Source of the DNA: Colletotrichum lupini
Lineage: Eukaryota > Ascomycota > Sordariomycetes > Glomerellales > Glomerellaceae
Assembly (NCBI RefSeq): GCF_023278565.1
Contig: NC_064677.1
Location: forward strand, 5,208,001 to 5,272,000
Length of the DNA: 64,000 nucleotides
Reading direction: 5' to 3'
The notes under the pieces are model-generated. The model had not been told where the DNA came from, ran no database searches, and worked only from the letters and a program-made list of their open reading frames with translations. Each line of letters opens with the position of its first letter. The first letter of the stretch is position 1. A program made the translations under genes and the position numbers. Positions 20,926 to 32,625 of this stretch are shown here, piece by piece.

Positions 20926-23900
20926 GAGTCTCATCTGAGTTGGTCGAGCGACATGTTGGTTGTCGGCGGCCGCGGTGACGATGGTATTGCTGTCTTAAGA
21001 GGCTATGTGAATGGAGTCACGTCGGCATGTGTATACTGAGAGATGGGTAAAGGGAGCGAGCGAATTAGGGAATGAGGCAGCAAGCCAAAGGGGTTGGCAG
21101 AGGTGTTGATGGGGATTTTGAGTTGTACATGTTAAAGATTAGTTTGGTGTTATAGGTCCCTCGAAGCAAAGATCGAGGATGATGTCCGGCGGGCATGACG
21201 CTCGGCTGTTGATGAGGTTGTGGAGGTTATTCTTCTTCTTCTTATTCCATGAATAATAAATCATGACGAAATTTCAATTGTGCTAAACATCTTAGGATGA
21301 TATTGAGAAGCGACAATCTAGAATCGTTTGTTGCGAGATGTGATCGTGATTATGATGTCTCGGAATGCCTTCACTTTTGATAGCAAATAATCAAAAGAAC
21401 AATAGTTTTGGATGCAGCTGTTTCCAAGTCATACCTGCCTTTTGATAATGACTAGGAAGTGGTGCCTCTTCCTGGTGACATCAACACAGGCTGTAGGTTG
21501 GATTCACTTCTTTCTTGGCGTCCCAACTCCTAGTAAACCCAAACCCCCCTCCCCCCAACCTATACGTAGTTTCTCAAATATGGAGAATATCTAAAAGAAC
21601 GAGGAAAAAGTCGTTTCGATCGAATTCTTCTCCTAAAAGGGTAGCAGCTGTAGGAACAAGTGAGATTCCGACCCGACGGCGGACAGGGGCTCTCTTTCTC
21701 GAAATAAACCACATGGGCACTAAGATCCGTTCGTCTAATTAAACACGTCCCCCAGGTTCAACGCTGTTCCGGGGAATTTACCAACCTGCCTTTGTTTTTG
21801 CCCCGAGCTTTTCTTCGGTTTTCGCGTTTTGTGGCCGGCTTCCAAGGGAGCAAGACAATATGGAGTATTGTCTTGGGTCAATGAATCGTAACCTCACAAT
21901 CGAAAAGGCGATTTTCTTGTGCCTGGCTGGGGCGGGGAAGGGGGAGGGAGAGTGCAAGAGGTTGAGGCAAAACTAGGCTCATTAGACTATGCAGACCTTT
22001 ACCTGCCACCTGATGACATGCAGGAGAGCTTCTCACGGACAGTCTAGTAGGAAGGGATGGAAACCGAGGATGAGACGAGACGAATCGACGACATTCAGCT
22101 CCGATGAAGGTCTGGAGATCTGTACCTGCATATTTTCGAGTTTGGACCGAAACTGCAGTAGTGTCGTGGGAGAAAAACGTGCGTTCAGGGGGGATTATGG
22201 ATGATGGACGGACGGATGACAGCAGTAATTTGACAGGTTGGGGCTCCCGTCATGCAGGTTTGCTTGGTGGTACTTTGATGTTAAGCTGTTGAGTTAGTGA
22301 ACGCTACTACTAGATAGGACAAGGAATCATAACATGGCTTGTTATACCTTCCACGTTTATTCTAGAAGTTCGAGTCTGCGATATTGGATATTGGCGGCAT
22401 GGCGTTCTTTGACGAAGTAATAAGTATGCCAGCGCCAACTTTGACGCTGAATTCAGTAACGGTAGCTATGTAAACACAGTGTCCCTTTGGATCCAGGAAG
22501 CTGCTTGCAGCCGAACAGAATTGTCCTTTCAATGTAGACAGACATAATGTAAGCAATCTGGCAATCTGAGCACGAGCGTGACGGGCCGGACATTCGAGCC
22601 AAAGGCAAATACGATGTCGTCTAGGAATCCAAGCGGCGGGGCCTCTCATCCGGCGGGAAATCACCCATAGCTCCAGATGCGATGCAGTAGTAGGGGAGGC
22701 GATTTCTGGGGGTAATTGGTCGATGGTAATAGAGTACATTCCTTCTAGTGTACAATCATGGGGGTGTTGGATGTATTGGAGTATCAGCCAAACAAGGCGA
22801 GATTGGGCTGGTCATAGCTCGGTCCCGTGGACTGTCATTAAAACAAAGCTGGGCCGCTGAGTGGCCCATCGTGCCGTCGTCGTTCCTCTTCGCCCCGTGC
22901 GTGGTGAGTGGAATCGTGTGGATTGGACAGCCTGTCCCTGGCGACTCGCACTCCCCCGGTCCATCCCATTGGAAAGCGGGCAGGGGAGGCCCCATCTCTT
23001 CCAAGCTTGTCACTCTTGTCTGCCCCGTTTTCCCAATGACATTCGTTCATGTGCTCGCAAGTTGGCTGGATCAGTGGAAAAGAAGGGCCCCAAAGTTGAA
23101 AGTCAGAGGCAGAAAATGCCAGCTGTCTTTCGTGAAGTGCCCAGTTGAAGCCGGCCAATCTCTTCGTGCCACTGGTGACGGACCACCGAACCAAGGTCTC
23201 CACGTTTACTCGAACCCGAAAGCCTGAGGCGGAGGTATCCCTTCCTCTCTCTTCTCGAGTCTCCACGAATTCGTGCCGGTGCAGATGAACTATACTGTCG
23301 TGGTTGTCACTGTATTGAGGGACCTGACGGTGTCTGTTCAACAAATGTGTCGAACGTTTAGGTAACAGAACCAAGAAAGTCTGCCAAGTTGCCTAAATAC
23401 CTAGGTAGTACTCCTAAAGGTAAGGTACGGCTATGTACTGTGTAGGTACTGAGTTACCTATGTAGCGAGACTAAGGCAGCATTTTGTGAGCTGTCTTCGG
23501 CTGGCGGTCATGCCTTAGCTCTGCTGTACCTGCTCCTTCCCGTGCGCGTACCTGTACCTTGCCATTCCTGTCAAAACCGCGTTCCCAGTCTTGTGCATGT
23601 ACATCGAGTCCCTTCATTTTCTTGGCCTTCCAATGAACCGTCCGGAGAGTACACTTAACCTAAGTCTTGACCACCTACCTAACCGGCCGGCACCATCTCT
23701 AACGAGAAATTTGGAAAGAAAACTAGGCAATAACTCTTACCTTAGCTTCCCATGTATCCTTCCGGGTTGCCTTTAACCTCGCCATCCCGTCCAGTCCTCA
23801 CTGACTTACCACCTTGCTCCTGACACATCACGTACCTTATCGACATTTCCATCCTCTCCTCTCATCTGTCTCTCCACCAAAGCCGGCAGCATCGTGCTAT

Positions 23901-24563
23901 ATCGACGGAATCGCCATCATACGTGTAGCTCAACCTGTAATCCGATGCGTCCGGTAACCGCGTGCTGCCACTGTCTGCCTTCTCTTCTCATGTCGCTCCT
24001 TAGTCAATAATTTCCCTCTCTCAGTTCCTTTCTGCAACGGCCCCCCCGTCCCTCTAATCCCTGCACTGGGCCACCACCTGCAAAACAATACCTTATTTCT
24101 GCTGGCTATCCTTTTTTTGTGTCCAGGTCCCCTTCCCTGTCCGCCTAACAAAAAATACCTGGGCTACCTGCGGATACGCGTCGCGACCAAAAAAACCACC
24201 CATCGGCCCCAAATATACACACTCATCCATCCCCAATCACACGGGCCGCCTCTCCTCCACCCCCTTATTCCTGTCAACAACCTCGACAGCGCCCGTCCGT
24301 TCCCTTCGTTTTTTCTCTCGCGGCCTGCTTCGTTGTGTGTGCATGCCGATTTTTGAGGGCTGTTGAAGAAAGGGTCCTCGACGCGAATACACAGAGACTT
24401 GGCTGCAGACGATTCCCATCGTCTGCGCTGATCTCACCGTGGTAAGCTACACCTCACCGCATCCTCACCTAACCTTACTTTACATTCCCGGCGTGGTACG
24501 GATACCTTGAACGTCCACTCACCACGCCACGTCTTTTCTTGGGCCCATTCCTGATTGAAACAG
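20926..24563. other. Long intergenic region before the giant coiled-coil gene
   Basis: About 3.6 kb with no supportable gene up to roughly 23700. Frames at 22362-23374 on both strands overlap one another and carry no motif. The palindromic word TACCTAGGTA sits at about 23399, among further GGTA/TACC repeats up to 23462. From 23760 to 24360 the plus strand becomes pyrimidine-rich, as expected of a promoter and 5' untranslated region. The sequence GTAAGC at 24441 and CAG at 24561-24563 could border a 5' intron of the next gene. Confidence 0.4.
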
Positions 24564-27500
24564 AGTCCCACGAAGACGTCTTCTTCCCAGCAATCCCATT
24601 CTCCTCCTGCTGCATCCGCACAGGACGGCACAGGACCTAATCGTTCATCCTTCAATTCGCCGCCAACGTCTCCCGCCCTCTCATCGACGTCCACAGCTGC
24701 CGACGGCGAGGACCTTGGGTCCTCCCCAATTTTGCCTTCGCTACCCGCGCCCAGACTCCCCGACCGAGCTCGGGAAATTCTCAGAAGTCAAAACCAATCC
24801 AATCCCGAAGAAGACGAGAGATACGTGACAGCCAGCTGGGGCTCGCCCTACTCAACTGAAGAGACGAACCTCATTCGCCGCGAAAGCATTGGCAGCGATC
24901 AATCCGAAGGCTCGCCTATCCATCACATTGCTATCAGCACTCCCTTTCTTCGACCTCCACCAGCGCTTTCGCTCGGACAGGACGAATCGCACGAGCCCTA
25001 CCTCAGCGCAGCTCAAGTTCTCGCTAATCGCGCTCGGAGACCTGCGCGACGATTGACTGAAGATTGGATTCGCCAGCACACGGCGGGTGATCATACTGAG
25101 GGCCGACATTGGTTCAGCGACGGAAGCGAGCACTCTTCACTGAGCGGCTCAGGATCTGGCGACGAAGCTGTTTGGCACGATAAGGAATCTCTGCGAACCC
25201 CTAGAGCCCGACCACGCCTAACGCGCGCATCGCTCACGGAACCTCGCTATCCTCGAACCCGATCCAGCGTTGAGACCCTCAAGCAAGAAGACGTGAAGCC
25301 TCGAGGCGAGACAACCAACGCGAAGATGGAGAGTCCAGATCTCTCCAAGGCCGACTTGGCCCGCGAGCTGCCAGAGCTCCCACCAATTCCCACAACCCCC
25401 AGACGGAGCGCTAGTGCCGCTGTCGGCAACACGGCGAGGACGCCAACTACACCAATGAGGAGTGCATCGGCCAGAGTGACAATCAAAGAGCCCAGCATGA
25501 CGCCTCGGGTGAAGAAGAAGATCCCGTGGAAGGGCAAGAATATTATGGTTCTTCTTCCCAAAGACGAGGAACGCGGACGCCCTGGCCATGCGCCCAAGCC
25601 GTTGAACCAGAACGAAATCGAGGGCATGTTTAGATCGTGGGAAGAGCTTGGATACGATATCAGTGGCTTCGATTTAGATCTTGCAGAGGGCACGTACCAG
25701 GTCCCTACTGGATACTCACAGAGTCGAGACGCTTGGCCTAGCCCCGAGGACCTTGTTCGAGAGCGTGCGCAACATACATACAAAGTCACATTGCCTGATT
25801 TGAATGGTAAGTCTACATCGCGCAGAGGGCAGGCAACAGGAATGCTAACTGTTATGCAGCTTGGAGAGACTATGTCAATGAGCTTAACGAAGCCAAGTTG
25901 CGAGCTCTTGGAGTGTCATTCGGCGACGACGATCCCCCGGCACCTTCAATATCGCCTGCAGTATCACAGCCCAGCCGACAGGCCTCTGCGCAATATCCGC
26001 CTTTACCATTCTCTCCACCATTGCCTACATCCTCAGCGTCGAGCAATCATGTGCAAGGCTATCCGTTCCCCCCACAGTTCATACCCGGTGGGCGTTCTTC
26101 TGCAGGCCACAGTCACAGCCCGAGCATGGCTTCGCCCATTGGCTTCGGCAGTCACCCTGCCAAGTACAATAATCGACAGTCAATTTCGGTTCCCATGGGC
26201 CACTCGCCTTTCCAGATGCCAGGTCAACCATCGCCTCTAGGCTGGCCAGGTCCGCATAGAACAGAGTCGCCTAATCTGCTGAACGGAATCCTCTCTCCAG
26301 TCTCCCCCTTTATGCCCGAAGGATTTGCGCCGACTGGCAGCCCTGCTTTCAATGCGCACCAGCGTCACCAATCTTTGCAGTACCCCATGATGCCTCATCA
26401 GCAGTTCATGCAGCAGCAGCAGCAACCCGCGCGCGCATCACCTCGTCTGCAAGAGGTGCGAGAAGACGAAGAGGAAGAGGAGGAGGCACACGAAGAGACG
26501 TCCATGAAGCCCGCAGAGCCTGCACAAATCAACGACGATGACCTCCAGGCAGAGATTGACGAGGCCGAGTACCACCTCGAGGAGCAGATGCGCAACGAGT
26601 TGGAGCACGAGGACTACAGCCCCCATAACGAGGAAGCTGCGGCTGAGCAGCTGGCCAATTTCTCGCAACAGCAGCCTCTTGCGCATGCCAGAGAAGCATC
26701 GGTTCAGTTCCAGGCACCCCAGCAGCTTCCCAAGCAGTTCGGTCCTCAAGGCGGCGATGGCCCTGTCCTTCACCACCCGCGCCCTCACAGCCGTGGCCAC
26801 TCTTTGTCCCAGAACTTCTTCTCTCACCATGACGAGACCCGACCCCGCGGCGACAGTTTGGCCGGATGGCACGAGGTTGACGCACAGCGGATCGATGAGG
26901 CGGCGGAGATCGAGACCAACCCTAGCAATCTTGGCACACCCGTACAAGATTTCAGCCTCACGACTCTCTTGCAGCAGCACCAGCGATCGTTCTCGACAAC
27001 GAGCAATCCTTGGAACGATGTTTCGTCAATGTCAAGCAACTCTGGCATGCCGAGGAGACCCAGCCATGCCAGCAAGCCCTCGCTATCCAAGCTCAACGTC
27101 AAGGCACCCGAGTTCAAGTTTAACCCAGGACACGAGTCAAAGACGAGCTTCACTTTTGGTGCTGGTAGCAACAGCTTCCAGCCCTCAGTCTTCCAGGCTG
27201 GTGGTGGATCATTCGCTCCGTCAGTCACTTCCCCGTCAGCGGGCTCGTTTGGTGCAGGGTCCATGTCGTCCAAGATCAATGCGGCCGCCCCTGTCTTCTC
27301 GCCTGGTCAGAGCGACTTTAGCTTTTCTGCCTCTGGTCCCAAGTTTCGACCGGATGCACCCGCCTTCACACCCTTCGGAAATGTTTCGGATTCTGTCACC
27401 AGCCCTGTGTCGGGCAGCGAGAGCGCTGGGAACCGCACTAGCTCGATTTTCGGCAACATTGATCTGAACCTTTCTGACATTGTCAAGCCTCCCAAGAAGT

Positions 27501-30500
27501 CAAAGGCCGTCCCAATTATCCGCCCCAGCAGCAGCGATAACAACCATGATGAATCTCAAGACGATCTTCCGGATGATGCAGATGGTCGCTTGATTGACGA
27601 ATCTCGCTTCAAGAGGGCAAAGGCGTCAAGAGGAGATGAGGACGATGTTCCTCTGTTCGCTGAGCCATCGCCCGAACCCACGACCTTGCAGTCACTCCAG
27701 CCCAGGAAAGAGGAGCAGGATGCCTCTGACGAGCAAGCTTACACGCCCGCCGACACTACCATGTCTTCCACCGTTGCTTCCGAGCACCCCGCCGACTCCA
27801 AGGCTGTTACGGCTACTAGCCCCTCGGATACTTCGCCTGACCAGCAGCACCTGAACTGGGCGCCCTTCGAATTCGACTCAAACAACGATGTTCAAAGCTT
27901 TGCTGAAGCCCGGCCTTTTGGCATTGACACGTACAAGAAGGGCCACAACAAGTCGCTCTCTGCTACTGCGAGAGCTTTCATCCCTGGCGGCGGCTGGGCG
28001 CCTACTCCGGCAACCGAAACCGATGAGGACGAAGAGGACGAGCGTGACAGAGAAGACACCGTTGAGCCAATCCTCCCTAGCACCGAGGCACCAGCCCCGG
28101 TCTCGCCACCTCGCGAGCCGTCTCCTCGGGCCCCGACACCTCCCAAGTTCGCCGCACCTAAGGGACTGGGCGCTTCTCGCTTCGCAAGCCCGCCTAAGAC
28201 TAAGGGTCTGTCTGCGTCTCGGTTTGCCGCGTCTCCATCGCCTGCGCGGAATGCTGGAGAGGGGGATTACGAAGACTCTCTGGAAGAGGGAGAGATCCCC
28301 GAGGACTATGTTGTTTCTGAGGGAGAAGAGTATCTTGATGAGCCCAACGCCCACGAGTTCACTTTCCCGTCAAAGTCCGCGATTGATGCCAGTAACGAGC
28401 AACATGAGCCAACTTTCGAGGAGATTGATGATATCATGAACCACCTCAACCAGAATGACCCGACTTTTGGTGTCAACAAGGCCAATGATGAGGCCGCCAG
28501 ATGGCACCAGCCCAGCCCCAACAGGCAGATCCAGGTCGCTGGTGTGACCAACTTGTCGCCGTACAAGATGCAGGCCGGCAGCCAATACCGCAGCAGAACC
28601 TCCAGCCCTGTGCGCCAATACCATGGACTCCCCACCGACAACTCGGCCATGCCGACTACGGAGTTGGAAGATCCTTTCGTCGATCCTCCACTGAGTGCAC
28701 AGTCATTCGATGCTCCGATTACCCACCTGGTTGGCCAAGAGAGTGCTGCACAGAGCGACTGGGAAGGTGCATTCAGCGACGAAGAACAAGCCAAGTTGGA
28801 GCAGCGTGTTCAGTTCTTCGACGGTCGCGTCAACGAAGCCGTCGGCGATCTGCTCTCCGCTCGCTTGGGTCCTCTTGAGAAGACTCTACTGTCTATCAAG
28901 CAGTCTCTCCGGGGCGACAGAAGAGCTTCGTCTTCCGTCCGCCGCAGCGTGTCTGCCGATATACAACACAGCGACGCTGATGATGAGGATGAAGAGCCCG
29001 TGCCTCGTCGCTCGCTTAGTCCGCGCCGCGACAAGCGCATGGAACAAATCCGTGCTGCTGTACTCGATGCTTTTGCTGTTCAGCAGCGTGGTGCCGCTCC
29101 CGTGCCTCAAATTTCAGCCCCCCCTGCCGATGAGCCCTCCAGCACTGCTGTTCTAAAGGCTTTGGAGGAGATGAGAGAGCAGTTTGGCGCTTCAATGCGC
29201 CTTGATTTCCGTGGCGAGGATCTGCGAAACATTGTCGAGGAAGCTGTCGAGAAGCGCATGCCAACCCCGTCTCAACAGCCGACCGCCGATCGTGATCATG
29301 ACGAGGCCGTCAACAACAAGTTGAGTGAGCTTCAAGCCAAGGTCATGGATCTCGAAGAGCGCCTTTATGTTGAGCGTAGCAAGACTGAGAAGGAGGTTAC
29401 CGACCGCCGCGCCGCCGAAGATCTCGCGGCAGAGCTCGACAGGAAGCTTCAGGCCGCCGAAACTCGTGTTGAAGTCGAGATCATGAACAAGAGCATTTTC
29501 GACCATCGCGTTAGCGACCTGGAGGATAAGCTCCGACACCAGGAAGAGCGCACTCAAGCAGAGCTCGACGGTCGCCGAACCGCCGAAGATAGACTCTCTG
29601 AGGTTCAGCGTCTGCTCCGTATTGCCAGCGAAGAGGAGGTCCGTCTCCGTGAGGAAGTCGAGGAGCGGGACCACAAGCTCAAGGCCTTTGAACAGGCTGC
29701 TTCCAAGCAAACAATGCGCATGGCACTCATGGAGGCCTCCCAAACCAACGCTACTCAGGCGCAGACTGAACTTACCAACAAGATCAACGCTATGGAGGAC
29801 GAGGTCCGAGGCGCCACCCACGAGGCTAACCGCTGGAGATCCGAGACAGAGCGCGTGGTTGAGACTGCCCGCAGACAACAGATCGATCTCACCGAGACAC
29901 TCCAAGAGAACAAGGCCATGCAGAAGTTCATTGACACCCTTGGAACTCAGCTTCAGGAGAATGAGCGCGTCAGGGAAAGCTGGCGTGCCAAGTTTGTCTC
30001 CCTCCAGGAAGACATGGCCAAGGCTGCCCGCGACATCACCGAGGAGAATGCTCGTCGCACCAAGCGGGAGCAGCAACTCGTCGCTCGTCAAGAGGTCTTG
30101 GATGCTAAGCTCCAAGCCGAGGCCCGTACGCGCGAACGGATTGAAGCCGAAATGGAGAGACTCGAGAACGGCGAACGCCAAGGCATGCGTGCCGTTAATG
30201 AGTGCAAGCGTCTCGAGGGTCTGCTTGGCGAGATGAAAACCGAGAACCACAAGCTTCACCAGTCTGCCATGCGATACCAGAGCGAGTTCAAGGAGGCACG
30301 AGAGTCTGGCATTGCCGAGGTTCAGCGAACGCGCGTTTCTATGCAGCGCGAGATTGACGAAGCCAACCACCACGTCAATGCTGTTCGTGAAGAACTCGAG
30401 GAGCAGGTCGCTAAGCTCAGAGCAGAAGTTGATCAGGCCAACATGGACGTCGAGACTGCCAAAGCTCAATCTGAGATGATGATGGAGGAGGCTCAGACCA

Positions 30501-31711
30501 GCAAGACCGATGCCATTGAGGAACTCAAGCGCAAGCACCAGAACGAGCTCGAAGACTTCCAGACCCGCTGGGAGCGCCAGCTGAGCAACGCCGTCGAAGA
30601 TGGCCAGAAGACTGAGCAGCACCTCCTCGAGCGTCTCAGCCTGTCCACGTCCAAGACGGAACATCTCCAAGACCGTGTCGCACATTTGGAAGAGAAGCTC
30701 GAGATCGCCAAGGAAGCCGCTCGCGCTGCCGCTCAAGCTGCCAAGTCCGCAGGTGTCGAGCCAACCGCTCTCCCCACCGCATCTTTCCAACCCAAGGCCG
30801 TGGCACCTGCCGCACCCGTTGTGTCGAAGGCCATGGACCTCCCAGAGAAGATCTCGCCCCAGGCGTTGCGAGAGTCCATCATGGTCTTGCAAGAGCAGTT
30901 GCAGGCACGCGAGCAGCGCATCGAAGAGCTCGAGTCTACCGTCGACAAGCTGGACCCCGAAGCTCCTACCAAGATTGCTAAGCGTGACGACGAGATCACT
31001 TGGTTGCGCGAGCTTCTAGCCGTGAGACACGGCGATTTGCAAGACATCATCATTGCCGTCTCTGCCGAAGACTTTGACAGGGAAGCCGTCAAGGATGCGT
31101 CCATCCGTCTCAAGGCCAACCTTCAAATGGAGGAACAGGAACGCGAGCGTGCGATGAATGGCGGATCAGCAATCAATCTGCCCAACATTGCACAGTCACT
31201 TCGGGAGGCTGCATCGCCTCGTGTTGCTCAAGCTGTAGGACCCCTGGCTGCGGCCTGGGGTAACTGGCGCAAGTCGCAACAGCCCATCTTCGCATCGGGC
31301 GGACGAAGCGGTAGGCCCTCTACGGCCCGTCCTGCTGTCAATAGCAACCACACCCCGTCCCGATCTACCACGTCGGCCTCTTTCAGCAACAACCACAACG
31401 GACTGATGACCCCGCCGGCTTCTGGTCTCCGTCAGACCCCTACTTCGAACGCTACGCGCGCTGAGGAACCTCAACCAACGGCGTTCCAGACCACAGGACG
31501 TCGGTACACGGCTCAGCAACTACAGGCCAGGAACCGAGGACCGTCCATCACGGAGATGCCATCCGAGCCGATGCCCCTCAAGAGCCCGCCCGCTCGCCGT
31601 CCGTCGAGCCGTTCTCAACAGCCCATGACTCCTCCGATGATGCGGTCAAGCGGCTACGACTCAGATGCTCACCCGGGCGACTTTGACGACACCGACTTCT
31701 TTGAAGACTAA
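24564..31711 (+). CDS. Very large coiled-coil protein (about 2,360 residues), 5' end unresolved
   Basis: Two joined exons (24564-25806 and 25860-31711, intron 53 bp, GTAAGT...TATGCAG with a TGCTAAC branch) give 2,364 codons without an initiating ATG near the left edge, so an unidentified upstream exon must supply the start. The N-terminal third is disordered and Ser/Pro-rich. Residues around 310-425 form a conserved-looking block (KKKIPWKGKNIMVLLP, GMFRSWEELGYDISGFDLD, then WRDYVNELNEAKLRALGV across the splice). A glutamine run and acidic clusters follow, and the region 29300-30720 is an unbroken heptad-rich coiled coil of about 470 residues with a shorter coil at 30876-30990. The C-terminus is Ser/Pro-rich and ends in acidic DFDDTDFFED. 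Fungal homologues tend to be named only as coiled-coil or USO1/involucrin-like proteins. A scaffold or tether is plausible; I do not assign a function. Confidence 0.8.
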
Positions 31712-32625
31712 GAAGGAGCAGTGATGAGTGGAAGGAAACGTGGGACCGTGGAGGATTTCCTTTGTCTTTCGCGCCGCAGTCAATCTTTCTCTCTCTCTGT
31801 CTCTATCACGCAGCATGCTTTTGAGCCCAAAAGAATGGACACACTAGAATGATGATACCCCCTTTTTCGCAAAACTACTTCTACTACATTACAATCCACT
31901 GAGGGTATTGGAGGAGGATTTCCATATACAAACACTCAGAATCGTGGATTTTACCTTCTTGTAATCATACCTCACGAGGGAGGGGGTAATATCTCCTCTC
32001 CAATGGGGAATGAGGATGAGAGGGCTAAATTTTAATTTCCTTTGTTTTTTCTGTTTTCGGTCCGATGCATAGCGGGAAAGAAAATGACGATGAAATGGAG
32101 AAGGGAGGGTTGAAGGGCTTGAAGTATGGCGTGTTGGCTTGCTGGGTCTATCTATGGGCTTGGCTTGCTTCTACCTTTTGCTTGGCCTGGTTATGTTTAC
32201 TGCAGCCCAACCCCTCTTTACTTACCTATTACACTACACACCGAAGAAGTATATAGTAATAATTCGCACGCCTGATTTGGCTTATCAATCTTGATCATTG
32301 GAATATTTTTATTACCGGGACTTGTCGTGATGAAGGGTCAGTATGGCGAAATGCTCGTGGCTAACCACGGACTGCACAAATGTGTTTTCATGGGACCTGG
32401 GAGATAACTAAGGTAGGCATATCGCATGGAGACTATCAGTACACTTGGTTTTTGTCGGGGTGTCATTGGTTCTCGCCATGGAAACCCCGATTAAATTTGG
32501 TTTCATTTCATCTCATTTCATATTAAAAGGTGATTTATACATGCATACACCCAAGTAAGAGGCGACTTCCATTCCCTCTCCCTCTATGGCCTTCTTCAAC
32601 CCCCAAGCAGAGAGAAAGCGAAACC
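31712..32625. other. Convergent 3' intergenic region
   Basis: This 914-bp stretch separates the ends of the coiled-coil gene (plus) and the SRP receptor gene (minus). It includes CT-rich and AT-rich patches consistent with 3' untranslated regions. No gene is seen. Confidence 0.4.

Noticed and set aside
29192..30892. A 566-codon minus-strand frame inside the coiled-coil gene
   Set aside because: It is the antisense of the heptad-rich exon. Its leucine- and glycine-rich composition follows from the codon bias of the real gene.
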